Source of the DNA: Moniliella sp. 'wahieum'
Lineage: Eukaryota > Basidiomycota > Moniliellomycetes > Moniliellales > Moniliellaceae
DNA length: 64,000 bases
Reading direction: 5' to 3'
Assembly (NCBI GenBank): GCA_003971905.1
Contig: RSEE01000001.1
Location: 496,001 to 560,000, forward strand
Shown one piece after another: positions 11,823-23,355 of this stretch. The notes under the pieces were generated by a model. That model ran no database searches, was not told where the DNA came from, and saw nothing but the letters and a program-made list of their open reading frames with translations. Position 1 is the stretch's first letter, and the number at the start of each line of letters is the position of its first letter. A program made the translations under genes and the position numbers.

Positions 11823-13500
11823 GCTCGGTCTTCTCCTGGCTCTGCTTGCGGCGGTGGATCTTGAGGAGGATTGAGTTCCGCGCGGCGCCGCCGCCTCGTC
11901 CTGCGCCAGAGGTTGGGGCCCATGCTGCTGGTCATACTCGCGCGTCAGGCTGCGGACTGACTGTTTGTGGGCGCGCGAGGGAGCGGCGGTTCAGCGGCTG
12001 GCGTCAGTACGACCATCGCAACGGGGCGGTGGCGGGGAAGTGGAAGTGGCGGTGGCAGGGAAGTGGAAGGCGGCGGTGGAGGGGGCGATGGGTCGGATGG
12101 TCTGCAGACGAACGCGAGTGTGCGCGTTTGGCCTGTGCCGTGCACCCTGCATCCCAACATGGCATGCCCAGCCGACTTGCCTGCTCGGGAAGCTGGAAGA
12201 GGGCGCCTGCGCTGGGCCAGGGGGCCTGGCGCCGCACGCTACACTGCCCACTGGCGCATGTGGCGCATGACAGCCCGGCTGGCTCGCAGGCGCCACCGCT
12301 GCCCCCGTGCTGACGTCCAAGCCGATTAGGCATTAGGACGTGGAGCTTCCGTTTCAGAATTTCCGTCCTCTCTATCCCACCTCTCGGCGGGTAGCACCGT
12401 CGACGGAGGATCCCCAGCATCTCTGCCCACGCGTGTTGCAATGCGACCGATACCTGGGCACACAGCGGGGTGCTTGCATGGCCAACACGCTTTCCCCAGG
12501 GCACACATGTCTAGGGCATGCTCCCTCACCCCTCCCACTTTGTATCCCCAGCCACATGATAGAAGCGTTGAGCTGGGTGTACAATTGAAGGACAGAGGAC
12601 ACGCATCCCCCGAAACAGGGTGCGACCGTGCATGGAAACGTGGGTTCCTTCAGCACCAAAGTGGGTGGGATGCAACTAGCCCATTGCCTGTCTCCCTTAG
12701 GACTTGCTTGGCGCAGTCACCGAAACAGGTGGTGCAGGCGTATTTGGCGAGAGGCTTGCCCATTCGATGCTGCTTACAGGGCTGGAAGAAGAAGGTGCCA
12801 GTGGTGCTACCAGTAATACCCAGGACGGTGCCCTCTGGCTAGCCATATGCGCTAGAGTGGTACAGGACAGCCTCTGTTGTGGCTGTTTCGCATCCCGGGT
12901 GCTCACCTCGGTCCTGTTTTCCTGTCTGCATATAATGCACTATCAACAGTCTCTGTGGAGATGACACCTACTGGGCGTCTCCTCCCCCGTTGGTTATGGG
13001 GGGGAAAGGCGAGGGGCCGTCATTGGTGAGGACTAGTGCCACGTACGAAGGCCGTGGCGATGAGAACACATGCACATTGAGCTGGTTCGACCCGAGGCCG
13101 AAAGGACAATGGGAAGGAAAGCGTTCAAGTTCATCCCGGGGATCCATACAAAAATTGCCAGCAGTGGGATGGCCAAAAATGGTAAGGAGCTCGCGGAGAT
13201 CGATGCCCACGTACCAGACCGTCTCAAGAGTACTAGATAAGAGTAAGACCCGAATGTGGGGTCGGTCGACAGGCGGGATGATCGATGAGCTGGGATGAGT
13301 AGACGAGCAGCAGCCGGGACAGGATGGGGCGGGTTGGAAGGAAAAAATTGGCTGCTGCGATGGCAGGCACACCAAGATCGTTGAGTCGAGCTGGCACCAG
13401 TCTGTCGACTGAGTATTAGGTCATTTAATGCATAGGTTAGCAGATCCGTTTACGCCTGCTACTATTATAGCGTTGGGCCGTACCCGCGTCTTTCCCGACC

Positions 13501-13591
13501 GGTTACCGGTTACCAGGATTACCCGATACACGTTACTATTAGCTGATCGTCGATTATCGATTAATCGATAGTCGATAATCGTTAATCGCTA
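13501..13591. repeat. Two heptamer arrays: (GGTTACC)x2 and a six-unit TCGATTA-type array
   Basis: GGTTACC occurs twice in tandem at 13501-13514. At 13550-13591 six heptamers run without slip: TCGATTA, TCGATTA, ATCGATA, GTCGATA, ATCGTTA, ATCGCTA. In shifted register the unit is GATTATC or GATAATC, odd palindromes. Confidence 0.85.
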
Positions 13592-13685
13592 AGCCGCCAA
13601 ACCATCTCCTCTCGGCCGGATTGCAAATCGCGAACAACAGAGAAGCGTGAGGCATTTGCTAGGACTCGAGTCCATCTGCATCAAG

Positions 13686-13706
13686 GATGCATGATGCATG
13701 ATGGTC
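13686..13706. repeat. Heptamer array GATGCAT-GATGCAT-GATGGTC
   Basis: Two perfect units and one diverged unit at 7-bp spacing. In the register CATGATG the unit is an odd palindrome (CAT-G-ATG). The same pair, GATGCAT twice, occurs at 7962-7975. Confidence 0.85.
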
Positions 13707-14006
13707 GATGACAACACGCAATCTGGATCTGATTGGTGGGCGATCTCTTGCGTGGCGCGGAGCCGACGGAAGTTGGGAGGATCGGTGCAACAAAGGTTGG
13801 GGGAGCGTGGGAGCCGCCGGTGTGCGTAATGCCGCCGCCCGCCGGGGCGGAGCAAAGGGCGGGTTGGACGGACGCGCTGAGCGGCTGCTGATTCCCTGGT
13901 GGGCGGCCATGGGTGGCAGGTGACAGCGACGCTTGAAACTTGAGAGCCTGAGAGCGTGGCGCTTGAATGGCGCGCTGCGAGTGGCGAGTGACGACGAAGG
14001 GATGTA

Positions 14007-14041
14007 TGACGCATGACGCGTGGCGCGTGACGCTTGGTCAG
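14007..14041. repeat. Heptamer array TGACGCA-TGACGCG-TGGCGCG-TGACGCT-TGGTCAG
   Basis: Five units in exact 7-bp phase with point differences between units. In the register CGTGACG the core unit is an odd palindrome of the N-GTGAC-N' class. Confidence 0.8.
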
Positions 14042-14468
14042 TGGAGCCAGCACGAGAAGGCACATGGCCAGTGTGCCGGATCCGCCGGGGCTTGTCAAAC
14101 CAGGTGCGCGACGGCTAGTGGGCCGCCGCGTCTCACTGGGGCTGCCACGACGGCGGACACGAGCGACCAACACCACGCGGCGACGGCCACGTCGCACCTC
14201 GAACTCCAAACGCAACATCCAGCCGGGCACTTGGCCGCTGGGGGCATCTGGGAGGTGCCCATCCGCCGAGTAGCGATTGTGCATCATGCATCTTACATCT
14301 CATCCTGCGTCCCGCCTCTTGCAGCCTGCTTCCGGCAGCCCATTGACTCATCGCGCTCATTCATTTCATCGCGCTCATCGCGTGGGCCGAGCGGTACAGG
14401 GGGACCGATGGGGGTGGAACACGGCTAATGACAACCCCACTGCTGCCCTCCCTATCCCGCTTGCCCCG

Positions 14469-14600
14469 ATTGGGTTGGCCAATCAGTGTAACTGCACAAG
14501 CTCCCAGCCTGCCAGAATATTTAAATACCCCCCGTCCCCACCATCACTGAACCCCCTTCTCTTCACCCCTCCCCCACACTCTCTCTCCCTCCTCAGGCAG
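14469..14600 (+). promoter_or_regulatory. GPD1 core promoter: inverted CCAAT pair, TATA element, CT-rich tract
   Basis: ATTGG at 14469-14473 and CCAAT at 14479-14483 form an inverted pair able to bind a CCAAT-binding (Hap) complex. A TATA-like ATATTTAAATA follows at about 14517-14527, some 80 nt before the ATG. Between it and the ATG the strand is almost pure pyrimidine, as in many highly expressed fungal promoters. Factor binding is inferred from sequence only. Confidence 0.6.
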
Positions 14601-14607
14601 CCCCATC

Positions 14608-15732
14608 ATGTCTGGCATCGTTCCCACCGGCAAGCAGTTCAAAATTGCCATCATTGGATCCGGCAACTGGTGCGTGTTTCCTCTGTCTGCGTAAGCATTG
14701 CCGACACTAACGCGCACCTGCTTGATTCTCCTTTCTACAGGGGCAGCGCCATTGCTAAGATCATTGGCGAGAATGTGAGCAAGTTCCCCCACCTGTTCCA
14801 AGAGCGGGTGTGGATGTACGTATATGAGGAGCAAATCCAAGGTCGCAACTTGACCGACATTATCAACCAAGACCACGAGAATGTCAAGTACCTGCCCGGT
14901 GTCCCCCTTCCCCAAAACATTCATGCCTGCCCCGACCCTGTCGAGACTGCCAAGGACGCCAACTTGCTTGTCTTTGTCACCCCGCATCAGTTTATCGATG
15001 GCATCTGCAAAAAGCTCCAAGGCCACATTGCGCCCCATGCCCATGCTATCTCGATGATCAAAGGTGTCGAGGTGGAGACCACTCACATTCGCGTCTTTGC
15101 CGACGTGATTGAGGAGCACTTGGGCTGCAAGTGCTCTGCCTTGTCCGGCGCCAACATTGCCAACGAGGTTGCCCGGGGCAAGTTTTCTGAGACGACGATT
15201 GGGTACCGCGAAGGTCAGCGCGCTTGGGCCGAACTCTTCCACAAGCTGTTCGAGACGCCCAAGTTCCGTGTGGGGCTGGTGGAGGATGTGTACGGAGTTT
15301 CGTTGGGCGGAGCACTGAAAAATGTGGTGGCCATCGCTGCTGGCCTATGTGATGGGCTAGGATGGGGCGAAAATGCAAAGGCGGCCATCATGCGGATCGG
15401 ATTGATCGAGATGAAGAACTTTGCTCAAGAATTCTTCCCTGTCAAGTCAGAGACGTTTACCGAAACATCGGCCGGGGTCGCTGACTTGATCACTACCTGT
15501 TATGGTGGCCGTAACCGCCGCGTAGCAGGCCTTTGTCAAGACAGGCAAGTCGTTCGATGAGCTCGAGGCCGAACTTCTCAATGGTCAAAAACTCCAAGGG
15601 ACTGTCACCGCCAAGGAGATCCATCTCTTCCTTGCTGCCAGGGGGCGGACCCAGGATTACCCTCTCTTTACCGAAGTATACGAGGTCGCGTACAATGGCC
15701 GTCCCGTTTCGACCTTGACAGAAACACTTTAA
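14608..15732 (+). CDS. GPD1: Glycerol-3-phosphate dehydrogenase (NAD+)
   Basis: Cytosolic enzyme that reduces dihydroxyacetone phosphate to glycerol 3-phosphate with NADH; in fungi it feeds glycerol and glycerolipid synthesis and osmotic adaptation. The start [10 protein letters not shown] is followed by the dinucleotide fold [13 protein letters not shown]; the intron 14670-14740 (71 nt, donor GTGCGT, branch CTAAC) splits the Trp codon of this motif. Downstream are [24 protein letters not shown] and the substrate/catalytic stretch [14 protein letters not shown], all family hallmarks, then [11 protein letters not shown] 2-base deletion at about 15,527 breaks the frame between GGRNRRVA and FVKTG; the remaining C-terminus ends STLTETL at 15732. 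Total length, about 350 residues, matches the family. No PTS2-like N-terminus is seen, so a cytosolic enzyme is expected. Confidence 0.96.
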
Positions 15733-16485
15733 ACACCTTTCCCTTTACTTTTCTCCCTACGTGCCATACTGTATACTACCCTCTCCCCATACTCCCTACG
15801 ACAAGCCTGCCACGGCTTCCATGTTACCTCTGCGTTAATCGCGCACTAGTATTGCACCCTTGATCGCGCCTACCATCCCCCGGTTGTCATGCTGCTGGCG
15901 TCAGGCAAGCATATCGGCATTGAGTCACCTAGTTCCATGCTAAAGCAGAATCCACAACAGAGAACACTCGGGCTAAGCACCGTCGGTCCTGCTTCGTGCA
16001 TGGAGCATCCGATGAATCATCGTACGTGTGTAGAAGGTCAAAGCTGGGCCCCACAGGGTCGAATGGCAAAGCCGACTTGTTGGAAGGCGCAAAAAGGAGA
16101 GGCGGAGGAAGAAGAAACCTAACCGAGTCGACGAGGGAAATACTGCCTGGGGTACGGGCAAATGGAGTATGGCATGATGTGGACACAAGTGGTGAGGTCA
16201 ATGGGGATCGCTTATGCCGATACCCTTGCCTCCCAACAGGCCCAGCAATATCGAAACGACAACGAGAGGTAGCGTTGTCTGATCCATGACCCACAGTATT
16301 ATTCACCGTCTGGGGCTGCTCTTCTGTCATCTTTCTGCCGAAGCAGCTGTCGCTTGCAGCGATGCTCGCACGCACACTTGCTGCCCTGCCCACAAGCGCG
16401 GACATGAAGAAATCGCTTCGTCGGATGGATGCAACGCCTGCCTGCGTCTGCCGTGTCCCACCACTACCGTGCTCAACCCGTAATG
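15733..16485. other. Intergenic region between convergent GPD1 and SPC25
   Basis: Presumed 3' untranslated regions. A minus-strand frame of 186 codons at 15929-16489 has no recognisable domain and overlaps the 3' end of SPC25; I treat it as chance. Confidence 0.4.
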
Positions 16486-17562
16486 TCACAACATATCATA
16501 ATCCGGTACAAGCTGGGAGAGCAAAGCATGTGTGGCACTTCCCGTTGAGGCTTCCGTCCTAGGGCACAGCGGTGCCCCAGCCTGCTCGCTGTGCGCACGA
16601 AACTGAGCCCGCATGCTTTTGATCAGGCCCCACGGATCCCGTGTCTCGTTGACCTGCTTTGTCAGCTCAGCCACCTTTGCCTTGGGCAGTCTTGGCTTTG
16701 TATGGCGAACTATTGATAAGCCGGAAGAGGATGGTCAGCAAGAAAAGACAATCAACGAACTGAATCCCAGCCTCAAGAAGAAGGGGACGTACCTGAGTAT
16801 CCCCTGTGCTCGCTCATCTCCAATACAAATGAAGCTCTGCCTCGGATCATGAACATCAAAATGTGTGAAAGCAACCCGTAGGTTCCCCTGTTGGGGTACG
16901 ATCTTGACCCCAACCAACTCCTCAAGTCGTTGACGATCTTGCTGGGTGGAGAGCCGAGCACGATGCAGATCTCTCTATTTCGCTCCAGCCGCTCCAACTT
17001 AGCTTGGTGCTGAGCCTCCAACACGCTCACCTCGCCTTGAACGGTCGCCAACCTTCGCGATAAATCCTGATGGCTCAACTCAAGGGCAGCCAAAGCTTGT
17101 CGCTCTCGCTCGTCCTCATCCTTTTGCTGTGCGACGGTGGCCCACAGTCTTTCCTGCTCCTCTTTGACTGATGCCAGTTGGGCAGCGGACTTGGCTTTGC
17201 TGCGGGCCACCCTGCCCAACTCCTCGCCTGCTCGTCTCGGAGCATCTCCGCCCCCAGCCGCCGCCATGACAAACGCGTCATAAGTAAGCAAGAAATCGTC
17301 CATCTTGCGGAAAAGAGGGGCAAGATCCAGGGAATAACTCGTGTCCAGCACCTCCACGTGCCCTTTCAGGGCAATGGTCGTGGACAAATCATCCTGCTTG
17401 TCCAGCGTAAAGCGCTTGGACGTGTTCCCTCCCGGGTGACTGCGCCAAACATTGGTGTGGCAGGAATACTCCTCGCCTGTGGGGTGGCCACTTGTGGATA
17501 GGCGTGCGCTGCGCCTTGATGGGAGAGGTTGCAGTACGCTTGGCGGGCGTGATTGACGCCAT
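16486..17562 (-). CDS. SPC25: Kinetochore protein Spc25 (Ndc80 complex)
   Basis: Subunit of the Ndc80 complex, which joins kinetochores to microtubules; Spc25 dimerises with Spc24. The minus-strand ATG at 17562 opens a short Lys/Thr/Pro-rich N-terminus. Next come DTSYSLDLAPLFRKMDDFLL and a long coiled coil (about 16,990-17,240; Gln/Glu/Leu heptads such as EEQERLWATVAQQKDEDERE). The globular RWD-like end follows: GLKIVPQQG-type strand, VAFTHFDVHDPRQSFICI, and the C-terminal helix ELTKQVNETRDPWGLIKSMR. An intron begins near 16,797 with GTACGT and ends at TCAATAG about 16,710. Two indels (near 17,490 and around the intron) separate frames. The ATG faces that of RPB5 across 293 bp. Confidence 0.85.
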
Positions 17563-17855
17563 GGGGAGAGGGCTGAAGCTTGAGGACAGATGTGTGATGG
17601 TGGTTAGAGCAGAGGGGCAAACCCAGCCAGCGCCTCGGATTCAAATGGTTGGTCTGATATCCACCTTTCCGACGTGCCACGAAACCAGAAAAACCGCACG
17701 TGACATAAGGGGCACGTGATGAGGCCGTGATTAATTCCGCATCGGCTTTTCCCAGGAGCGGAATGAAGTTGCAAAATTGACGGCCGCTGGCTGGTTTCGC
17801 GACGGTTGTCTTTGTCCTCAGGCGTGGCCGACGCACCCCTCTTAACCACCACATC

Positions 17856-18763
17856 ATGGAAGAGGAAAAGCAGGTCGCTCGTCTCTGGCGCGTAAACCGC
17901 ACCATCCACGAACTCGTGCGGGATCGGGTACGTGATTTTTCCTTTTGACCCTTTCCTGCGCTGCGTGGAGGGGACGGATGGGGTCGGGACACGTGTGGGC
18001 AAGATCAGCTGCTAACTGGCTTGTTGACCGTTTTGTAGGGCTACCAAGTCTCGGACGAGGAGATCAACATTTCGCTTGCAGACTTCCAATCTGCGTTCGC
18101 CCCCAGCGGCAATGTGGACCGGAAGGCTCTCAACTTTTTTGCCGAGGCGGACAAGAACGATCCGCTCCACGCTAATGCCGACGGCTCCGAGGAAGGCGAG
18201 AAGATCTTTGTGTTTTATTCGGAGGAGGCAAATGTTGGTGTCAAGACGATCCGCCAATTTATTGGTGCTTTGGACCAGCAGGGCATCAATCGTGGAATCA
18301 TTATCTGGTCGGAAAAGTTGACTCCGGCAGCTAAGAAGGTGCTGGAAGCGATGCAGCAGCAGTTCGTGCTTGAGGACTTTGACGAGGCCTCGCTCCTGGT
18401 CAACATTACCATCACACCCTTGTGCCTACCCACGAGGTCATGACACCGCTAGAGAAGAAGGAGCTACTTGCACGCTAGTACGTTCTACTCCTGTCCTGAT
18501 CTTGAGTCTGGACCCATCCTCTAACACACTCGCCCGATCTCCTTCTCTTACACAGCCGGTTGAAGGAAAACCAGCTTCCCCGTATCCTCCCCAAGGATCC
18601 AGTCGCTCGTTACTTTGGCCTGACCCGGGGGCAAGTGGTGCGGATCATCCGGCGTACGTATTCCCCGTTTTTTATGCGTTTGCTGAATAGGTCTGACCCG
18701 TCTTTGTTTTTATAGCTTCTGAGACGGCAGGGATACTACTGCTCTTACCGCATCTGCTACTGA
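17856..18763 (+). CDS. RPB5: RNA polymerases I, II and III subunit RPABC1 (Rpb5)
   Basis: Shared subunit of the three nuclear RNA polymerases, placed at the downstream DNA jaw. Four exons: start [20 protein letters not shown]; introns 17928-18038 (111 nt), 18478-18555 (78 nt) and 18654-18715 (62 nt), each with good sites. The eukaryote-specific N-terminal domain includes [10 protein letters not shown] and [16 protein letters not shown]. The archaeal-RpoH-like C-terminal domain includes [42 protein letters not shown] and SETAGR, ending YRICY. A 1-base deletion at about 18,410 and a 2-base deletion at about 18,730 interrupt the reading frame of this essential gene. About 220 residues, as expected for the family. 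Confidence 0.96.
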
Positions 18764-20841
18764 TCGGTCTCCCTTCCGATTTTCATGTTTTCTTGTCACC
18801 TATTTCCGCTCTGGAGTACCTCCTGTGCGATATTGGCCCAACAGCGGCGAGCGGACAACGCATTGGGCGTGGGAGATTAGACAAAGGCCGCGGGGAAAAA
18901 ACGCATAGACGATCAGTTCCGGCGATAGGCGGAATGACTTTGGGTATGGCTCGGCTTGGCTTGGCTTAGTCGTAGATCTTATGGCACCGCAAGTGGCACT
19001 GAGCACGTGCACCAACCACTTGACAGCTGCATCTCAGACTACACGGCTAAGGTCTAATCTAACCTAACCTGGCCTGGGCTCGCCGGTACAGTCACGGCCA
19101 CCACCACAACCGCAACCACGCAGACATCTTCATCTTGCACCCCCCCCGTCCTTGAGGAGGAGTTGGGATGACCTGCTGTCTCTCCCGTTTCTGATACATG
19201 AACCCAACAGAGCCCTATTAGACTGATTACTCCACTATAGGCCCACTCCTAATCCTGGCCGCGATGATCGTCCACATCGGGCCGCACTATGCAACACTAT
19301 ATGTCTACCTGTAGCAACAACAGTCGCCCCAGCGGGCCCGATGTGTGCACAATTCCATGCCTAAAATGCCCCTTCCTCTATCCCGTTTCCCTTTCAGACC
19401 CTCTGCCTGCATGCTCTATAGTCTGTGGTTTTTGTCACACTGAGCTTATTGCCGTTGAAGAATTCGTCAAATCCATCAATCCATCCAGTTCACAATGGCA
19501 TCTTCGCCTCCTAACTGCATATCCACAATTGTTCCCGTTTCCTATTTTCCAGTGTTTACTTCCCGCTTTTCAATCCACCTCCTCTAATGGATCATCCTTA
19601 ATCTTCCTAGAACCCAGTCGCACAGCTCATCACTTACATTCCTTCGCGAACCAGCGAGAGTCCATAGTTCCAGCCTTCGCACAATTTCTAGCTGTAGTCC
19701 CCACTGGAACGTATTTCCCTTCCCGCTTCCTCTACCTCCATGCACAAACGTCCACATGCATGTTCCTTCTACGCAAAACGCCGGCGCGGATTCAATCATA
19801 ATACTGTTTCGCCTCTTTTCCACACAGACCCATGTCACCCCCTGTAGCCGAGTAACATGCCTTTTGTGACTAATCAGATCAGATATCTATCCCCATAATC
19901 CCTGTCATTCTAACAGCCTGAGTCGCCCTTTTACTCCCCGATGGTGCGTGTGCTCCTTGGAAATCCCGACAGAGGTGGCTGGGAAATCCTCTATGGCGGT
20001 GACCTGTCCATAACAGTCCATTCCTCTTCTTCTACTGGCGAATTAGAATGCGTGTGCGTGTTGCATTGTACACATGTTTCCTACATCTCTGTTTGTGCCG
20101 TCCTGCCTATTCTCTCTTACGCTCCTTCCATGGTGTACCAAAAGTATACGGTCCTGTTGTTGTTCACTTGCCTTGCTTTCCTTCCCTTGCTACAAAACAC
20201 CACACAACAGGCATAAAAAAGAGCCCGGGTGGACTGGATATGTATATGCCGCTCCGTCCTACGGTGTGCACGCTAGAGGCAAGTTGAGTGCGACATGTCG
20301 CTATATGGCAGTAGAAGGCCGGTGCAAGAAAGGAGGAAATGCATGGGTGCAGTGCCGCAGCGTGCGCATGTGTTTTCCTGTCTTATCGATCCTACTCCGG
20401 TGGGGGGGGGGCGCTTCCTATGAGAGGAAGGCAGGAATGAAACGGAACATGAAATGAAACAAAACGCCTCCGCCGTGCGCAGATAGACTTACGTCATCGA
20501 GCAAGGGGGCTGCGCATGCGCCACCAGCAAGCTGGCTGGTGTGCTGGCGGCACGGCGCCAGTCTTGCGCCGACCGCCTGGCCCATCGACCGCAACTCGCC
20601 GAGGCCATCATCGGGGCGGGAGACTGCTGGGGGTGGCGGTGGCCGGTGGGGGCCGAGCAGGGCCAGCAGCCGAACCCACGCAGCGAGCGCACGCAACCAC
20701 TGCTGCTCTGGTCTCTTGCACCCGCTATCGTCTGGGTCGTCTTCGCCCCTGCTACCTCGCCCCTGCGCTCCCTCGGCTGAAGCCACTGCTGTCCGCCTCT
20801 CTCGCCCCCTCGGCCCTTCCAACCCTCCCTTCACACGCCCC
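18764..20841. other. Intergenic region, lower GC, no gene recognised
   Basis: Pyrimidine-rich on the plus strand from about 19,100 to 20,220. A 170-codon plus-strand frame at 19289-19801 shows no domain and biased composition. A short TAATCTAACCTAACCT run at about 19,052-19,070 and a run of ten G at 20402-20411 are the only notable local features. Confidence 0.4.
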
Positions 20842-22332
20842 ATGTCACGTCTGCTGGGCGCCGGGACGCACAAGTCCTCCTCCTCGCTCCTCTCCGTGTC
20901 GTTTAACCAGGATGCAAGCTGTCTTTCTGTCGGAACCCGCAAGGGCTATTCCATCTGGAACACTGAGCCCCATGGGCGCGTGTTCAGCAAGAATGTCGGG
21001 CCAACGGGCATTGTCGAGATGCTGTTTTGCACCTCCCTGGTCGCCCTCGTCGGCACCGGCGAGCAACCTTCCCCCGGCGCTGCTCCTGCAGCCGGTGCGA
21101 CCGGACGACAAGGAGTTGCGTCCCCACGAAAGGTGCAAGTGGTCAACTCGAACCGCCAATCTACGATCTGCGAACTGCTCTTTCCCAGCACGGTTCTCGG
21201 TGTCAAGCTCAATCGCAAACGGCTAGTCGTACTCCTGGAGGAGGAGATCTATATTTATGACATTAGTAACATGAAGTTGCTCCATACAATTGAGACGAGC
21301 CCCAATCCTCAAGGTGAGTTGCTGCGCTCTACCTCTTAGTCCCAAATTATTGCTAACGATCCCATGCTTATCCTATTTTCCCCTCCAGCGATCTGTGCCT
21401 TGTCCGCGAGCTCCAATCCTTGCTACCTTTTTTTCCCTCCCTGTACCTAGCCCCACGTCGCCGCTTCCCGGATCATCGCAGAGCGCGCCGGGAGCAAGCG
21501 GACAGGGCGGCTACAACATGCCAGGAGACATTATGATCTTTGATCTACTCAACCTGTCAATGATCAATGTTATCCAGGCGCACAAAGCTCCTATTGCTGC
21601 CTTGGCCCTCAACGCGAATGGGACCCTGCTTGCGACGCCAGTGAAAAGGGAACGATCATTCGTGTCTTTAGCATCCCATCCGCGACCAAGTTGTGGCAGT
21701 TCCGACGTGGCTCCTACCCGGCCCGGATCTACTCACTTTCGTTCAACGCAACATCGACCTTACTCTCCTGCTCTTCCGATACAGAGACTGTCCACATTTT
21801 CCGTTTGGCACCCACCTATGGCGAGCCCGACGGTCGTCAGACTGCCAAGTTGGGCACCGTTGTCGCCGCTCGGCATGCCGCCTTGTCTGCCGCGGCCGGT
21901 AGCGCTGGCACGTTGAGTCCGAATGGCAATGGGACCAACAGTCCTGCGGCCTCACTCGAGGACGATGAATCCGAGGCTGGGAACGGCGTGGAGGACCCTA
22001 CCTCCCTAGCCAACCGGGGGAATGGAGGTGGGTTCAACTGGTCAAACGCCAGTCGCGTGCGTTGGGCCGGAATGTAGCGGGCAGCGTGGGTGGTCTGCTG
22101 CCCCACTCGTTTTCCGATATGTGGGAGGTGCAACGCGACTTTGCCCACCTCAAGTTACCCACCCCCGGGGTCAGCAGCATTGTTGCCATCTCGTCGGCCA
22201 CGCCAACGGTCATGGTGGTCACCTCGGAGGGCTGCATTTACACGTACTCCATTGACCTGGAACACGGTGGAGAGTGTGCTGATGAAGCAGTACTCGCTGC
22301 TGGATTACAATGACGATGCTGAGGAGCGGTAA
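20842..22332 (+). CDS. ATG18: Autophagy-related PROPPIN Atg18 (WD40 beta-propeller)
   Basis: Phosphoinositide-binding propeller that works with Atg2 in autophagosome formation and also at the vacuole. The start at 20842 (MSRLLGAG) leads directly into the first blade, [25 protein letters not shown]. Intron 21314-21388 (75 nt) is in the usual style. Later parts include [40 protein letters not shown], the blade [28 protein letters not shown] and the lipid-binding loop [15 protein letters not shown], whose F-R-R-G motif defines the family. A Ser/Gly/Asn-rich insertion (about 21,860-22,060) follows. The end is [12 protein letters not shown] then [13 protein letters not shown]. At least four indels interrupt the frame, among them near 21,430, 21,640, 22,055 and 22,275. 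Confidence 0.93.
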
Positions 22333-23355
22333 CTGTGGCGGTTCGCTTGCCCTTCTGCTCGGCACGGGGCGTTGTGCGGACTGATCGCCTTTAAGCCCCA
22401 CTTTATCTCACAGCTCACTACCTCTCTTGCGCTTCGAGTTTGTGCGCAACTACTTCATTTTCTTACGGATGGACAGATGGACAGGCCAGGCCTCTGTCTC
22501 GCTATATGGATGCACATTGTGCGCCTTCTATTATGCTTCCTTTGTGGATGGCAAGTAAGCCGGAACGAGTGGCGTGCAATTCGAATGCAAGGTAATCCTC
22601 TCCGACGTCCGACGGCATAATATGGCTACGCGGGCAAAGAAGCTGTAGTTGGCGGATGGCGGGGGGGAACTGAGGCCCGCAGGGGTGTGTTGAGTAGGCC
22701 GTTAGGTGTATGTGGCAGATAACTGTGATGCACAGAGAGATGCAGGAGCGATAGAGTGCTGGTAATCCGTCATCACATGTCACAGCGATGCAAGGGTGAT
22801 GTTCCATCGCCATGGCTGCCTGCCACGACATCATCTTGTGAAGGCTTACTAAGCACTCAGACTGAGCACTGAGTACCTGAGCCAGGACTGGGCCCGAGCT
22901 CTGCTTTGCGCTATAAGCGCCTGATCCCCGCCTTCGGTACGGGGGCCGAGTACCGTCGGGCTTCAATGAAGCTGAAGCTCAAGCTACCTTAATCAAACTG
23001 TTCAGTGTTCAACCGTCCACGCAGTACTTCAGCACTGGGTGCGTGCCAGTACAGACCAGGACTCGACACAGTTAGTCCGAGGCCGTACACGGGCAGTGTG
23101 CTTAATGCCGCCCCACTTTAAATGCTTCTTTGTTCGACCTTCGCTCGGCGCTGCCCAGAGCTGGAGAGAGGCGACATCTCCGAGTGTTGAACCCAACGTC
23201 TGAGGGCACACAGCAAGCCAGGAGCTTGGATGAAGTTTGCTTGAAGCGCACTCTCTACTCACTTCTCCGCCACCAGTATTTTCGCCCCGCTCCACCTCAG
23301 CTTCCGCGCTTTCTGATCCCATTGCCACACAGACGTGCCCGTCTCGCCTCTCGCC
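22333..23355. other. Intergenic region between ATG18 and AGX1
   Basis: No gene recognised. It carries a 7-bp-period array at 22855-22881 (ACTCAG, ACTGAGC, ACTGAGT, ACCTGAG), in which ACTGAGT is an odd palindrome, and a nearby 11-bp palindrome CTCAGACTGAG (22857-22867). The last 100 bp before the AGX1 start are C/T-rich, typical of a promoter. Confidence 0.5.

Larger units (their letters stand above)
11823..14468. other. Intergenic region upstream of GPD1
   Basis: No gene is supported. A 135-codon minus-strand frame at 12968-13375 and a 232-codon one at 13589-14287 have no recognisable domain. The latter runs across the heptamer arrays and has the Arg/Ser/Pro bias of a chance frame. The stretch 13498-14041 is exceptionally dense in 7-bp-period arrays (separate entries). 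Confidence 0.45.

Noticed and set aside
13589-14287. 232-codon minus-strand frame upstream of GPD1
   Set aside because: It crosses several heptamer arrays, which stay open because of their composition, and shows no protein motif.
17366-17992. 208-codon minus-strand frame overlapping RPB5
   Set aside because: Antisense to the first RPB5 exon and intron; only its lower part coincides with the SPC25 N-terminus in one of its frames.
19052-19070. Telomere-like TAACC repeats
   Set aside because: Only two to three irregular units, internal to the window and not continued.
19289-19801. 170-codon plus-strand frame
   Set aside because: Pyrimidine-rich chance frame with no domain, and no intron or start context.
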